NCBI RefSeq assembly: GCF_011762155.1
Contig: NZ_JAASQL010000001.1
Coordinates: 620,001 to 684,000 of the forward strand
Direction of reading: 5' to 3'
DNA length: 64,000 bases
DNA from: Wenyingzhuangia heitensis
GTDB taxonomy: Bacteria; Bacteroidota; Bacteroidia; Flavobacteriales; Flavobacteriaceae
Below the pieces are notes generated by a model. The model saw only the letters and a list, made by a program, of their open reading frames with translations. It ran no database searches and was not told the origin of the DNA. The position numbers were made by a program, and so were the translations under genes. Shown in pieces: positions 37,407 through 47,023 of the stretch. Numbering within the stretch: position 1 is the first letter of the stretch; every line of letters starts with the position of its first letter.

Positions 37407-37925
37407 CTATTCGTTTTTAGCATTTATTTCTGTTTGTGCAACAATACTTTCTATGTCTTTGTCAAATAAATAGGTACCACTTTTATCGTCCCCAATAATT
37501 TTTAATTTATCAAGTATGGTTCTTGCCAAAGCCTCTTCTTCGGCTTGCTCTGCTACATACCATTGTAAAAAGTTATGAACAGTGTAGTTTTTTTCTTCTA
37601 AGGTTTGAAATACCAAATGATTGATGCTTTCTGTTACAGTTTCTTCACTTTCTAAGAAAAAAGTAAAAAGTTCGTGTAAATCTTTAAAAGTATCTTTAGG
37701 AGCATCTAAGCTAGGAATACTCGCTTTACCTCCACGTTCGTTTACAAACTTTACTAGTTTTAGCATGTGAACTCTTTCTTCTTCAGATTGATTGTAAAAG
37801 AATCCTGCAACACCATTATACCCTATAACCTCTGCCCATGTTGCCATAGCTAAGTATTTCATAGATGCGTTTGCTTCTAATTGTATTTGTGTGTTTAAAG
37901 CACCTTCTATAGTTTCTGATAACAT
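37407..37925 (-). CDS. ftnA: Ferritin (iron-storage protein)
   Basis: 172 residues, the normal length of bacterial ferritin. A four-helix bundle that oxidises Fe(II) and stores iron in a 24-subunit shell. Ferroxidase ligands are visible: Glu17 in IQLEANASMKY (first helix), the EEERVHM segment (Glu and His of the second helix) near residue 50, and the third-helix SEETVTES with Glu near 93, then WYVAEQAEEEALARTI in the fourth helix. No heme-binding Met of bacterioferritin is apparent. The Cys-rich small gene follows on the same strand after 69 bases, with its own promoter-like element. Confidence 0.95.
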   Translation of the reverse strand: MLSETIEGALNTQIQLEANASMKYLAMATWAEVIGYNGVAGFFYNQSEEERVHMLKLVKFVNERGGKASIPSLDAPKDTFKDLHELFTFFLESEETVTESINHLVFQTLEEKNYTVHNFLQWYVAEQAEEEALARTILDKLKIIGDDKSGTYLFDKDIESIVAQTEINAKNE

Positions 37926-38043
37926 ATTTTTTATTTTAGTTGTTTTTTTTAAAAAACTCTTTAAACAATTAAAAATCTTGTTAAAGAAGTAAATTGATTA
38001 AAGAGCTATGGTAAAATTAAGGAACTCTAAGCTGTATTACAAC

Positions 38044-39801
38044 TTATGCCTTTGGAATGGTTACATTTATATTTAAATCAGATAAAACTTCTGCGGTAAC
38101 TTCTGCAGGAGCATTGATCATTACGTCTCTACCAGAATTGTTTTTTGGAAATGCAATAAAATCTCTAATTGTTTCTTGTCCTCCTAATATGGCAACTAAT
38201 CTATCTAGACCAAAAGCCAATCCCCCGTGTGGTGGTGCACCATATTCAAAAGCATTCATTAAGAAACCAAATTGTTCTTTTGCTTCTTCTGGAGTAAATC
38301 CTAAATGTTTAAACATTAAAGCCTGTGTTTCTTTGTCGTGAATTCTAATAGATCCTCCTCCAATCTCGTTTCCATTTAATACTAAGTCATAAGCATTGGC
38401 TCTTACTTTACCAGGATCTGTGTCTAATAAAGGCATGTCTTCTGGTTTTGGGCTTGTAAATGGGTGGTGCATTGCGTGGAATCTTTCAGATTCTTCATCC
38501 CATTCTAACAAAGGAAAATCTACAACCCACAAAGGAGCAAATTCGGTTGGTTTTCTTAAGCCTAAACGTTCCGCCAATTCCATACGTAATGCAGAAAGTT
38601 GTGCTCTTGTTTTGTTAGCAGGACCAGATAATACACAAATTAAATCTCCGGCTTTAGCTCCTGTCGCTTTTGCCCAAGCAGCTAAGTCTTCTTGATTGTA
38701 GAATTTGTCTACAGATGATTTAAAGGTTCCGTCTTCGTTACATTTTACATACACCATTCCTAACGCACCTACCTGAGGACGTTTTACCCATTCTATTAAT
38801 TTGTCTATTTCTTTACGAGTGTAATTAGCAGCTCCTGGTACGGCAATACCTACCACCAATTCAGCATCGTTAAAAACTTTAAATTCTTTTTGTTGAGCTA
38901 CACTGTTTAATTCTCCAAATTCCATTCCAAAACGGATGTCTGGTTTGTCATTACCATACGTTTTCATAGCATGTTCATAGGTCATTCTTGGAAAATCTCC
39001 TATGGTTATATTATTTACTTTTTGTAGTAAATGACGAGTCATACCTTCAAAAATATTTAAGATATCTTCTTGATCTACAAAAGCCAATTCACAGTCAATT
39101 TGTGTAAATTCGGGTTGTCTGTCTGCACGTAAATCTTCATCACGAAAACACTTTACGATTTGAAAGTATTTATCCATTCCACCTACCATTAACAATTGCT
39201 TAAAGGTTTGTGGAGATTGTGGCAATGCGTAAAATTCTCCTTGATTCATACGAGAAGGCACCACAAAGTCTCTAGCACCTTCTGGGGTTGATTTAATTAA
39301 ATAAGGAGTTTCTACTTCTATAAAATCTTGATTAGATAAGTAATTACGTACTTCTTGTGCAACTTTACTTCTAAAGATTAAGTTATTTTTTACAGGGTTT
39401 CTTCTAATATCTAAATATCTGTATTTCATACGGATATCTTCACCACCATCAGTTTCATCTTCAATTGTAAAAGGAGGTAAGTTGGCTTCGTTAAGAATGA
39501 TTAATTCTTTGACCAAAACTTCTATTTCTCCAGTTGGAATGTTTTTGTTTTTTGCTTCACGCTCGATAACAGTTCCTTTTACTTGAATCACAAATTCTCT
39601 ACCTAACGTTTTTGCTTTGTCAAGAATTTCTTTTGCAGTTCTATCTTCGTCAAAAATAAGTTGAGTAATTCCATATCTATCACGTAAATCTACCCATACC
39701 ATAAATCCTTTGTCTCTAGATTTTTGAACCCATCCGGCTAGAGTAACCTCTTGGTTTGCGTTTTCGATTCTTAATTCTCCGTTCGTGTGACTTCTATACA
39801 T
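38044..39801 (-). CDS. aspS: Aspartate-tRNA ligase
   Basis: 585 residues, bacterial type with inserted GAD domain. Charges tRNA-Asp. Seen: the anticodon-binding OB fold with [26 protein letters not shown] at the N-terminus; class II motif 2 [18 protein letters not shown]; the bacterial AspRS element with GALGMVYVK in the GAD region; and motif 3 [13 protein letters not shown] near the end. The usual start [11 protein letters not shown] is used. Monocistronic by context, with mscL on the same strand 115 bases upstream and separated by a terminator. Confidence 0.98.
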   Translation of the reverse strand: MYRSHTNGELRIENANQEVTLAGWVQKSRDKGFMVWVDLRDRYGITQLIFDEDRTAKEILDKAKTLGREFVIQVKGTVIEREAKNKNIPTGEIEVLVKELIILNEANLPPFTIEDETDGGEDIRMKYRYLDIRRNPVKNNLIFRSKVAQEVRNYLSNQDFIEVETPYLIKSTPEGARDFVVPSRMNQGEFYALPQSPQTFKQLLMVGGMDKYFQIVKCFRDEDLRADRQPEFTQIDCELAFVDQEDILNIFEGMTRHLLQKVNNITIGDFPRMTYEHAMKTYGNDKPDIRFGMEFGELNSVAQQKEFKVFNDAELVVGIAVPGAANYTRKEIDKLIEWVKRPQVGALGMVYVKCNEDGTFKSSVDKFYNQEDLAAWAKATGAKAGDLICVLSGPANKTRAQLSALRMELAERLGLRKPTEFAPLWVVDFPLLEWDEESERFHAMHHPFTSPKPEDMPLLDTDPGKVRANAYDLVLNGNEIGGGSIRIHDKETQALMFKHLGFTPEEAKEQFGFLMNAFEYGAPPHGGLAFGLDRLVAILGGQETIRDFIAFPKNNSGRDVMINAPAEVTAEVLSDLNINVTIPKA

Positions 39802-39857
39802 TTTAATACTTATTTTTAAAGTTGCAAATGTACTTTTTTAATTTGAGGTCTCTAAAC

Positions 39858-39893
39858 AAAAAAAGCTATTCAATGTTAAATTGAATAGCTTTT
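39858..39893 (-). terminator. Terminator of mscL
   Basis: Fourteen-base perfect stem 39861-39874 with 39880-39893 and a five-base loop. On the minus strand the T-run lies on its 3' side. It ends mscL before aspS. Confidence 0.85.
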
Positions 39894-39916
39894 AAGTTTT
39901 AGAAATGGATTAAGAT

Positions 39917-40330
39917 TTATTTTTTAGCTAATAAATCTCTAATTTCTACTAATAAATCTTCTTGAGATGGTCCTTTAGGAGCTTCTACTTTTGGTTCTTC
40001 TTTTTTCTTAGTTTTTTCGTAAGCTTTTACAATCATGAAAATAACAAACCCAATAATTATAAAATCAATAATAGCCTGTACAAAGTTACCGTACGTCATA
40101 ACGGCAGCACCAGCTTCTTGTGCTTCTTTAAATGTTTCATATTCTCCTGTTCCAAGAACAAAAAATAAATCGTTTACATTTTTACCTCCCATTAGCAATC
40201 CAACAACAGGCATAATAACGTCTTTTACCAAAGAACTTACAATAGCTTTAAAAGCACCACCAATAATTACTGCTGTAGCTAAGGCAACAATATCACCTTT
40301 CATTAAAAACGCTTTAAAATCTTTTAACAT
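39917..40330 (-). CDS. mscL: Large-conductance mechanosensitive channel
   Basis: 137 residues, the family length. A homopentameric pore opened by membrane tension, which releases solutes in osmotic downshock. The N-terminal helix and first membrane helix are typical: FKAFLMKGDIVALATAVIIG, then GGAFKAIVSSLVKDVIMPVVG. The second membrane helix is FVQAIIDFIIIGFVIFMIV near residues 85-105, followed by a charged C-terminal bundle ending in EDLLVEIRDLLAKK. This is the second osmotic valve in the window besides the MscS-like protein at 16913. A terminator follows. Confidence 0.97.
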   Translation of the reverse strand: MLKDFKAFLMKGDIVALATAVIIGGAFKAIVSSLVKDVIMPVVGLLMGGKNVNDLFFVLGTGEYETFKEAQEAGAAVMTYGNFVQAIIDFIIIGFVIFMIVKAYEKTKKKEEPKVEAPKGPSQEDLLVEIRDLLAKK

Positions 40331-40371
40331 AATTTTTTATAATTTATAGTTTAGAATGACAATATAATAAA

Positions 40372-41478
40372 TTAGTGTTTGATCTTTCTTTTTATTCGTT
40401 GAGAGATAGCGGTTAGTATTTCGTAGGAGATCGTATTGCAGATGGATGCAAACTGTTCTACCGTTTTTTGATTGTCAAAAATAATGACTGGATCTCCTTC
40501 TTTACAATTTATATGAGTAACATTCACTAAAATCATGTCCATGCAAACGTTTCCTGATGTGTATGCTTTTTGTCCGTTAATGGTAACATATCCTCTTCCG
40601 CAACCTAAGGGTCTAGAGAATCCATCAGCATGACCGATAGGAATTATAGCTATTTTTTCTTCTTTTTGAGCCGTGAAAGCTCTGTTGTAACTAACATTGT
40701 CTCCTTTTTGAACGACTCTGATTTGAGAAATAACAGATTTTAATGTAGCTACATTTTTAAGTTTATCGGTTTCTTTTGCATCATTTCCAAACCCGTACAA
40801 ACCAATTCCTAGTCTAACCATATCAAAATGAGCGTTTTGGTAATTAATGACTCCAGAAGTATTACTCATATGAACCGTAAAAGAATTAGTTAATTTTAAG
40901 CGTAGTTGTGTAATAATATTATTAAAAGTAAAAATTTGTTTTTGAGTAAATTCTTGTTCATTTAAATCTTCGCTAGCTGCAATGTGAGAAAAAGCAGAGG
41001 CAACTTTAATGTTTTTATTGTGCTGAATTAAACCAATTAATTCGTCAAGTTCATCTCCATTAAACCCCAAACGATTTAAACCAGAGTTAAATTTTAAATG
41101 AATAGGATATTCTTTTAAATTTTGTTCTTTGGCAAATTCTAGAAACCTGTTTAATGTGTAAAGTGAGTAAATATTAGGTTCTAGATTATAGTCTATCAAT
41201 AACTTATAATTATCAGGCTGTGCATGTAATACTAATATAGGCTTTGTAATGCTGTTTTCTCTTAATAAAATTCCTTCGTTTGCGTAGGCAACCCCAAAAT
41301 AATCAACTCCTTCTTTTTCTAATTCACTGGCTATATTACTAGGTTCTAATCCGTAGGCAAAAGCTTTTACAACTGCCAATATTTTAGTATTGTTAGCTGT
41401 TTTGCCTTTTAAATATTGATAATTGTGTTTTAAAGCAGATAAATCAATTTCTAGTTCAGTTACATGTTTGTTTTCCAT
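40372..41478 (-). CDS. alr: Alanine racemase
   Basis: 368 residues. PLP enzyme making D-alanine for peptidoglycan. The PLP lysine is Lys38 in AVVKAFAYG, where the family usually has KANAYG. The catalytic tyrosine of the other face is in NVSYNRAF, near residue 252. The C-terminal beta domain has IIPIGHADGFSRPLG and GNVCMDMILVNVT, both conserved. It begins one base after the end of tdk, so the two are almost certainly one transcript (tdk then alr). Confidence 0.95.
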   Translation of the reverse strand: MENKHVTELEIDLSALKHNYQYLKGKTANNTKILAVVKAFAYGLEPSNIASELEKEGVDYFGVAYANEGILLRENSITKPILVLHAQPDNYKLLIDYNLEPNIYSLYTLNRFLEFAKEQNLKEYPIHLKFNSGLNRLGFNGDELDELIGLIQHNKNIKVASAFSHIAASEDLNEQEFTQKQIFTFNNIITQLRLKLTNSFTVHMSNTSGVINYQNAHFDMVRLGIGLYGFGNDAKETDKLKNVATLKSVISQIRVVQKGDNVSYNRAFTAQKEEKIAIIPIGHADGFSRPLGCGRGYVTINGQKAYTSGNVCMDMILVNVTHINCKEGDPVIIFDNQKTVEQFASICNTISYEILTAISQRIKRKIKH

Positions 41479-41479
41479 A

Positions 41480-42058
41480 CTAACTGTTTTTTGCTTTGTA
41501 ATAAGCAGCTCTGCTTAGTGGCTCGTAGGCTTCGTTTTCTCCCAGCATTACTTGTTTGTTGTTCGTTCCTTTTCTGTGACTATAGTGGGCTAGATTTCCT
41601 GTTTTTGTGCAAATAGCATGCACTTTAGTTACGTACTCTGCAGTAGCCATTAAATTAGGCATTGGTCCAAAAGGATTCCCTTTAAAGTCCATGTCTAAAC
41701 CTGCTACAATTACTCTAATTCCTTTATTGGCCAAATCGTTACAAACACTTACAATCTCGTCGTCAAAAAACTGAGCTTCATCAATACCGACTACATCTAC
41801 ATCATTGGCTAGTAGACGAATATTTGCAGCAGCAGGGACAGGTGTAGATTGGATGTAGTTTTCGTTGTGAGAAACTACATTTTCTTCATCATATCTAGTA
41901 TCTATAGCAGGTTTAAATATTTCTATTTTTTGCTTGGCAATTTGAGCACGTCTAAGTCTTCTGATTAGTTCTTCTGTTTTACCAGAGAACATAGATCCAC
42001 AAATAACTTCAATCCAACCAAATTGCTCTTTATGGTTTACGGTGTTTTCAAGAAACAT
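41480..42058 (-). CDS. tdk: Thymidine kinase, type II
   Basis: 192 residues. Phosphorylates thymidine in the salvage pathway. Seen: P-loop [14 protein letters not shown] (residues 21-34), Walker B-like [15 protein letters not shown] with the catalytic Glu, and the lasso/substrate-loop region. Zinc-binding cysteines are reduced compared with human TK1: the segment [20 protein letters not shown] holds a single cysteine. It is directly upstream of alr, with one base between. Confidence 0.95.
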   Translation of the reverse strand: MFLENTVNHKEQFGWIEVICGSMFSGKTEELIRRLRRAQIAKQKIEIFKPAIDTRYDEENVVSHNENYIQSTPVPAAANIRLLANDVDVVGIDEAQFFDDEIVSVCNDLANKGIRVIVAGLDMDFKGNPFGPMPNLMATAEYVTKVHAICTKTGNLAHYSHRKGTNNKQVMLGENEAYEPLSRAAYYKAKNS

Positions 42059-42175
42059 TTTGTAATTTTAACGGTGTTAGTATTTACCTAATATGCTTAT
42101 TTTAGCAGCTAGATAAGTAGAACAAATTTATCAAATAAAAACGAACCTCTCGAACCTAAATTTATCAAAATAACA

Positions 42176-42925
42176 ATGCAGAAAAAATTAGAAGGAGAAT
42201 TAATGAGTTTGGCTCATAGTATTCTAAAATTAAGAAAAGGAGATGATGTTGTTTTGTTAAAAGACAAAGCATATCAAGTATACGAGAAACTAGCTGTTTT
42301 AGCGTATATAGAAGGATATGTAAAAGAGACACCGCAGAATATAAAAAGTGTAGAGGAGTTGGTAAACGAAACTTTTGAGAAGCCTAAAGAAACAGACGTA
42401 ATTGTAGCAAAAGAGGTTGAGAAAAAATTGATAAAACAAATTGTTTCTGAAGAAGTTTATGTAGAAGAAACAATTACTGTAGAAGAAACTAAAGTAAATT
42501 TAGAAGAAGAGGAAATGGTTGAAAAAGAACCTGTAGATTTATTTTCTCCTGTTGATGTAGTTTCTGATTCATCTGAAAATTTAAAAAGTTCTTTAGCAAA
42601 GGAGTTTGAAAACACAGTTTCTTTAGATGTAGCTACTGATATTTTTGAAAATGCAGAAAGAATAGCTCCTAAAAAATCTATTAACGAAGCAATTATGCAA
42701 CAAAAGAATTTGCAAATTGATTTAAATGATAGAATTGCATTTGTAAAAAACTTATTTGAAGATAGTCAAGAAGATTTTAATAGAGTAGTTTCGCAGTTAA
42801 ATACAATGAGTTCTGAAAAAGAAGCGTTATCCTTCCTGAAAATGATAAAAAAGGATTATAATTGGGATGGAAAAGAAATTTATGAAGAACGATTCCTTTT
42901 GTTAATAGAAAGAAAATTTAATTAA
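42176..42925 (+). CDS. Bacteroidota-conserved acidic protein, unknown function
   Basis: 249 residues. The N-terminal helical part (1-60) is followed by a low-complexity acidic linker (about 70-150, rich in Glu, Val and Lys). A conserved C-terminal module of about 85 residues follows, containing LQIDLNDRIAFVKNLFEDSQ and EALSFLKMIKKDYNWDGK. That module is recognisable in many Bacteroidetes hypothetical proteins; no function is known. There is no signal peptide or membrane helix, so it is cytoplasmic. The DUF4254 gene starts one base after this stop, so they are co-translated. Confidence 0.78.
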   Translation: MQKKLEGELMSLAHSILKLRKGDDVVLLKDKAYQVYEKLAVLAYIEGYVKETPQNIKSVEELVNETFEKPKETDVIVAKEVEKKLIKQIVSEEVYVEETITVEETKVNLEEEEMVEKEPVDLFSPVDVVSDSSENLKSSLAKEFENTVSLDVATDIFENAERIAPKKSINEAIMQQKNLQIDLNDRIAFVKNLFEDSQEDFNRVVSQLNTMSSEKEALSFLKMIKKDYNWDGKEIYEERFLLLIERKFN

Positions 42926-42926
42926 G

Positions 42927-43535
42927 ATGAGTTTAAAAGCACAAGATTTTAATAAAATATTTGATGCAGTGATAGCAAAATATCACGTAGTGGATGATGT
43001 AGATCAGCCGTTTGAAAATGTATATGAAGCAAGTACGTTAGAGCATTTATTATATAGAAAATGCTGGATAGATACAGTACAATGGCATTATGAAGATATT
43101 ATTCGTTTGCCAGAAATTGATCCTATTGAAGCTTTGGCTTTAAAAAGAAGAATTGATGCTTCTAACCAAGACAGAACTGATATGGTGGAGTATGTAGATA
43201 GTTATTTTTTGCAAAAATATAATGATGTACAAGCTAAAGATAAGGCTAAGATAAATTCTGAAAGTCCTGCATGGGCAATTGATAGACTATCAATTTTGGC
43301 TTTAAAAATTTATCATATGAATGAAGAAGCAACTCGTAAATCTGCTTCGGAAAGTCATAAAGTCTCTTGTCAAAAAAAGTTAGCTATTTTATTGGAACAA
43401 AGAGTAGATTTGTCTACAGCTATTGATGATTTAATCAGAGATATAGAAAATGGTGATAAATACATGAAGGTTTACAAACAAATGAAAATGTATAATGACG
43501 ATGAATTAAATCCGATGTTGTACAACAAGAAATAA
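42927..43535 (+). CDS. DUF4254 protein
   Basis: 202 residues, matching the Bacteroidota DUF4254 family in length. Segments seen: FENVYEASTLEHLLYRKCWI, WHYEDIIRLPEIDPIEALALK and the SPAWAIDRLSILALKIYHM block. All-helical and cytoplasmic; no catalytic motif is recognised. It is directly downstream of the acidic protein at 42176 (one base between) and ends in a strong terminator. DUF4254 genes elsewhere are often near glycosyltransferases; here they are not, so no function is proposed. Confidence 0.85.
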   Translation: MSLKAQDFNKIFDAVIAKYHVVDDVDQPFENVYEASTLEHLLYRKCWIDTVQWHYEDIIRLPEIDPIEALALKRRIDASNQDRTDMVEYVDSYFLQKYNDVQAKDKAKINSESPAWAIDRLSILALKIYHMNEEATRKSASESHKVSCQKKLAILLEQRVDLSTAIDDLIRDIENGDKYMKVYKQMKMYNDDELNPMLYNKK

Positions 43536-43539
43536 AATA

Positions 43540-43570
43540 AAAAAACCGAGACAAGTGTCTCGGTTTTTTT
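43540..43570. terminator. Two-way terminator between DUF4254 and Spx/ArsC-like genes
   Basis: Stem of A/T plus CCGAGAC/GTCTCGG (43540-43552 with 43557-43569), a four-base loop, and A and T runs on the two sides. It overlaps the last codon of the minus-strand gene. Confidence 0.88.
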
Positions 43571-43916
43571 ATGCATTTTTTGCGATTAATTCTTCTACTG
43601 TTTTTTTGCTATTCCCAACAAAAATCTCATCATCTACAATAGCTACGGGTCTTTTTAAAAAAGTATATTCTGATAAAATTAACTCTTTGTATTCTGCTTC
43701 GGATATGTTTTTATCTTTCAATCCTTGTTCTTTGTAAAGTCTAGCTCTTTTATTAAATAAAGCTTCATAAGAATTGGTAAATGCATACATTTCTTGTAGT
43801 TGTTCTTTGTCTACAGGACTGCTTTTAATTTCTTGTATTTCAAATCCATCAAGGTTAATTTGTTTTAAAATTCTTTTACAAGTATCGCAAGTTTTTAAGT
43901 GGTATATTTTTTTCAT
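43569..43916 (-). CDS. ArsC/Spx-family thioredoxin-like protein
   Basis: 115 residues from the ATG at 43916 (MKKIYHLKTCDTCKRILKQ); an upstream in-frame ATG would overlap the divergent gene. CDTC gives a CxxC motif at residues 10-13, and the middle and end match the ArsC/Spx/YffB fold: LYKEQGLKDKNISEAEYKEL, then the cis-proline region FLKRPVAIVDDEIFVGNSK. The third Arg triad typical of true arsenate reductases is not clearly complete. It may act as a redox-sensing or glutaredoxin-like protein rather than an arsenate reductase. Divergent from the DinB-superfamily gene with 54 bases between starts. Confidence 0.8.
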   Translation of the reverse strand: MKKIYHLKTCDTCKRILKQINLDGFEIQEIKSSPVDKEQLQEMYAFTNSYEALFNKRARLYKEQGLKDKNISEAEYKELILSEYTFLKRPVAIVDDEIFVGNSKKTVEELIAKNA

Positions 43917-43970
43917 AAGTGTATTGTCTGTTCTATCTTTACAAGCATCAAAAGTATAAAAAACAAACAA

Positions 43971-44435
43971 ATGAGTATTACAAAACAAGTTGATGTTTTA
44001 ATAAAAGGTAGAGCTTTAATGCTAAAAGCGGTAGGAGAATATTCTATAGAACAGGTAAATAAAATTCCAGAAGGTTTTTCTAATAATATTGGTTGGAATC
44101 TAGGACATTTAGTAGTTACTCAACAATTGTTGTGTTATAAAATGGCTGGGCAAAAAACAATTGTTTCTGATGAAATGATTGATAGATATAGAAAAGGAAC
44201 TGCTCCTAATGGTTATATCATCAATCAAGAAGAATGGAATATGATTAAAGAGTTGTTTGTGTTGTTGCCTAATAAACTAGAAGACGATTATAAAAAAGGA
44301 TTATTTACTTCTTATAATGAATATAAAACTAGTGTAAACGTATTATTAGATAGTATTGAAAAAGCTATTGATTTTAATAACTTTCACGAAGGGATACATT
44401 TAGGAGTATTGTTAAGTTTAAGAAAACTAGTTTGA
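43971..44435 (+). CDS. DinB-superfamily metal-dependent protein
   Basis: 154 residues from the ATG at 43971 (MSITKQVDVLIKGRALML); a longer frame begins inside the divergent gene. The four-helix DinB/YfiT-like fold (PF12867) is indicated by the first metal His in NIGWNLGHLVVTQQ near 46 and the pair in FHEGIHLGVLLSLRK near 137-141. This superfamily (unrelated to DNA polymerase IV despite the name) includes thiol-transferases that use bacillithiol or mycothiol. The substrate here is unknown. The 54-base shared region with the Spx-like gene suggests common control. Confidence 0.85.
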   Translation: MSITKQVDVLIKGRALMLKAVGEYSIEQVNKIPEGFSNNIGWNLGHLVVTQQLLCYKMAGQKTIVSDEMIDRYRKGTAPNGYIINQEEWNMIKELFVLLPNKLEDDYKKGLFTSYNEYKTSVNVLLDSIEKAIDFNNFHEGIHLGVLLSLRKLV

Positions 44436-44451
44436 TAACTAGTTTTCTTTT

Positions 44452-45351
44452 TTAGAATAAATGATAAATAATACCTACACTAATTACGGTGTTGTAATCG
44501 TTAAACTTATCTCCATCAACTCCTTGTGAACTAAAAGAGTTACTGTCTTTTAAATCTGGATTTACGGCATCTATCCTGTCAGATAAATAATAGTTTATTT
44601 TCATTTCTGTAACCAAATCAACCTCTCTGCTTAGTTTGTATCTAGTTCCTATAGCTGCTGTTGCAGATAGTACTAAACCTTTAATACCTTTTACAGTTTC
44701 TCCAAGGATATAATTATCTGGAAATCCCCCAGATTTTGCAGAGGAACTACCCGCGTTATTAGTTAGTGCCTCTTGGTCGTAACTAGGTGTAGAGTTAACA
44801 TAATTTGCTCCAAAACCTAAAGCAATGTATGGATTCATTTTGTTACGTTGTCTGTATTTGTTAAATCTGTGTAAATACGAAGTAATGTCTCTAAAATAAA
44901 ACTCTAGTTGTGTTCCAAATGTAATAATAGAGGTTTTACTAGTTAATCTAGCTAATAATATGTTGTTAGGTGTTTTAGAGTAATCTTTCTCACCAGCAGT
45001 ATTTGTTGTGTATAATAATTCTTTACCAGTTCCTACTCCATAGTTATTAAAAGATCCATATGAATACCCAAAATTGGATTTTAGGATTAATCTTTTAACA
45101 AAGATACTTGAGTCATACCTTCTAGGTAGTAAGTGTACTGAATGTGTTGCGTTTATACTAAGTCCGTTTATGGTAATAAGACCGTTCGCAGGTCCATTGG
45201 GTTCAAAATCTGCTTGAAAGTTAGAGAATCCAATATTTCCACCAATTTCATGTTGGTACAGAACCGTTTTTCTTTTCCTTCTATTCCATTGCGCGTTAAC
45301 ATCTGCATATGAAAGTGCTAGTATAACTATTAATAGGTAAATATTTTTCAA
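44452..45351 (-). CDS. Outer-membrane beta-barrel protein, unknown function
   Basis: 299 residues. A signal peptide (to about residue 21, ending in VNAQ) is followed by strands starting with HEIGGNIGFSNFQADF, a motif shared by flavobacterial barrels such as the THC0290_0291 group and DUF6089. The end GIIYHLF, with a terminal Phe, fits outer-membrane insertion. Mid-protein MNPYIALGFGANYV and LSATAAIGTRYKLS are further strands. No enzymatic motif. It is 57 bases downstream of the Ig-like lipoprotein gene and on the same strand, probably in one transcript. Confidence 0.7.
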   Translation of the reverse strand: MKNIYLLIVILALSYADVNAQWNRRKRKTVLYQHEIGGNIGFSNFQADFEPNGPANGLITINGLSINATHSVHLLPRRYDSSIFVKRLILKSNFGYSYGSFNNYGVGTGKELLYTTNTAGEKDYSKTPNNILLARLTSKTSIITFGTQLEFYFRDITSYLHRFNKYRQRNKMNPYIALGFGANYVNSTPSYDQEALTNNAGSSSAKSGGFPDNYILGETVKGIKGLVLSATAAIGTRYKLSREVDLVTEMKINYYLSDRIDAVNPDLKDSNSFSSQGVDGDKFNDYNTVISVGIIYHLF

Positions 45352-45408
45352 TTCTATTGAATTTATCAGGGTTACGAGGTCAAAAGTATAAAAAAATATT
45401 GAGCTTTG

Positions 45409-46989
45409 TTAGTCTACTGAGATATTTTCGTTTATTTCTGAATTAGCCCTTAAATTGATGATTTTAGGAAAGTTATAGATGATTTCGGGTTGAGTTTGAG
45501 TGTTAAAATTACCGTTATCAAACTGATTGTTTTTGTTAAAATCTTTAATAATTCTGACACGATATTCTTTAGGTTCTAATTTTGTGAAGGAAATCTTAGT
45601 TGAACTGTTTGTTATTTGGGTTGACTTGTATTTTGACTTGGTGTTATACAATTCAACAATCAAATTAATATTATTAGGATTGCTAATATCTAAAATAATA
45701 TCACCGTATTCTTCACTGTCTTGAGTACTGAAATTTATTTTTTTATAGTGGTTTTTAGTGTCAAAAAAATCGGTAAATGCATGATCTTTTAAAATTAATG
45801 AATAATTTTTGTTTGTTTCTCTCTCAAAATCTATCCATAATTGATGTTTTTTGTTGTCTGAGATTACTTTATAGCTTACCGGTATAGAATCACTTTCAAA
45901 TAATTGAATACTATCGTTGTTTACAAAATTAACAGGGTTGTTGGTGCTGAATTTTAAAGAATCATTAGGATGTAAAACACTTTTAATTAGACTTTGTAAT
46001 TCTAAAGAGTCCTTTTTTAGTTCTCTTAATTTATAAGTGTAGTTTTCTATCAAGGTGTCTTGTTCAACTTTTATGTATAAACTATCTGTAACCAATTCTT
46101 TAAACCAAATATATAAAGAGTCTTTTGTGGGTTGTTTGCTAATTAGATAATTGTTAGGAGTTGTTCCTTTAATTTGTATGGAAGGAATTTTGTTACCTTG
46201 ATAACCAATAATTAATTGATTTCCTGATGTTTGTTTAGGGCTATATATTCTATTGTCCTTAAGTTCTTTAAATAAAATAAAATCAATGGAGTCTATAGGA
46301 GTGTTTAAGTCAATGGAGTGGTCTATAAAACCAATGCGTTCAATTCCTTTATCATATTTATAATTATTGTTTTTGTCTTCTAAAGCAATTACTTTATAAT
46401 TGGCTTCTGATAAATTTTCTAATTGATAAATATTGCTTTTTAATGTATTCGTTAAATAGTTAGGTGTGTAATTTCCAATTAAAGTATCGTTTGCATTTTT
46501 ATATGCCATAATACTAATGTTTTCAACTTCTTCTTCATCTAGTGGATCTATAATTTTTCCAGCCACACTTAAGGAGTCTAAAAAAGTACCTGTACTAAAT
46601 ACATAAGAAAATCGACCTAATTCATTTCCTTCATTATTATCTACTATGCTATTACCAAAGTTAATGGTATAGGTAGTATTTGGAGCTAAGCTATCTAAAA
46701 ATTCAATAGTTATTTTTTTAGAAACACCAGATAAAGGTTTAATCTCAGGTTTTTTCTCCATAGGGGGAGAAATAATTAGTTGGGAGTTTAATTTTTCAAA
46801 TTTGATGTATTCGTCAAACAAAATCACAATCTTTTGTTGTTTAAAAGAAGTGGTTTTGTTCATCGGTTTGGCAATAGCCATAACTGGTGGAATACTGTCT
46901 TTTGGACCCCCGTCGGGACTTCCCATTCTTGCACAACTTGATGTTTTTAGTGCTAAGATTACGATAATAAATACTAGTAGTTTTCTCAT
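45409..46989 (-). CDS. Lipoprotein with Ig-like (SbsA-type) domain
   Basis: 526 residues. The signal peptide ends in a lipobox-like TSSC (Cys19) followed by ARMGSPDGGPKDSIPP. The first domain (about 30-130) is a SbsA Ig-like fold (Big_5), with the conserved pattern VILFDEYIKFEKLN and LAPNTTYTINFGNSIVD. The following segment, about 150-250, is carboxypeptidase-regulatory-like with DKNNNYKYDKGIERIGFID. The remainder is beta-rich and unassigned. This arrangement is common in Bacteroidota surface lipoproteins. It lies between the ComF-like gene upstream and the barrel gene downstream on the same strand. It probably has a structural role at the cell surface. Confidence 0.82.
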   Translation of the reverse strand: MRKLLVFIIVILALKTSSCARMGSPDGGPKDSIPPVMAIAKPMNKTTSFKQQKIVILFDEYIKFEKLNSQLIISPPMEKKPEIKPLSGVSKKITIEFLDSLAPNTTYTINFGNSIVDNNEGNELGRFSYVFSTGTFLDSLSVAGKIIDPLDEEEVENISIMAYKNANDTLIGNYTPNYLTNTLKSNIYQLENLSEANYKVIALEDKNNNYKYDKGIERIGFIDHSIDLNTPIDSIDFILFKELKDNRIYSPKQTSGNQLIIGYQGNKIPSIQIKGTTPNNYLISKQPTKDSLYIWFKELVTDSLYIKVEQDTLIENYTYKLRELKKDSLELQSLIKSVLHPNDSLKFSTNNPVNFVNNDSIQLFESDSIPVSYKVISDNKKHQLWIDFERETNKNYSLILKDHAFTDFFDTKNHYKKINFSTQDSEEYGDIILDISNPNNINLIVELYNTKSKYKSTQITNSSTKISFTKLEPKEYRVRIIKDFNKNNQFDNGNFNTQTQPEIIYNFPKIINLRANSEINENISVD

Positions 46990-47023
46990 AATTTGTTTTA
47001 CAAAGAAACTATTTTTTAACCTA

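Noticed and set aside
38057-38695. Plus-strand open frames inside aspS
   Set aside because: Shadow frames of the tRNA ligase; no start context or conserved motif.
39962-40349. Plus-strand open frames opposite mscL
   Set aside because: MscL on the minus strand is certain, and the plus frames are low-complexity shadows.
43555-43737. Plus-strand ORF opposite the Spx/ArsC-like gene
   Set aside because: It covers the shared terminator and is antisense to a recognised family.
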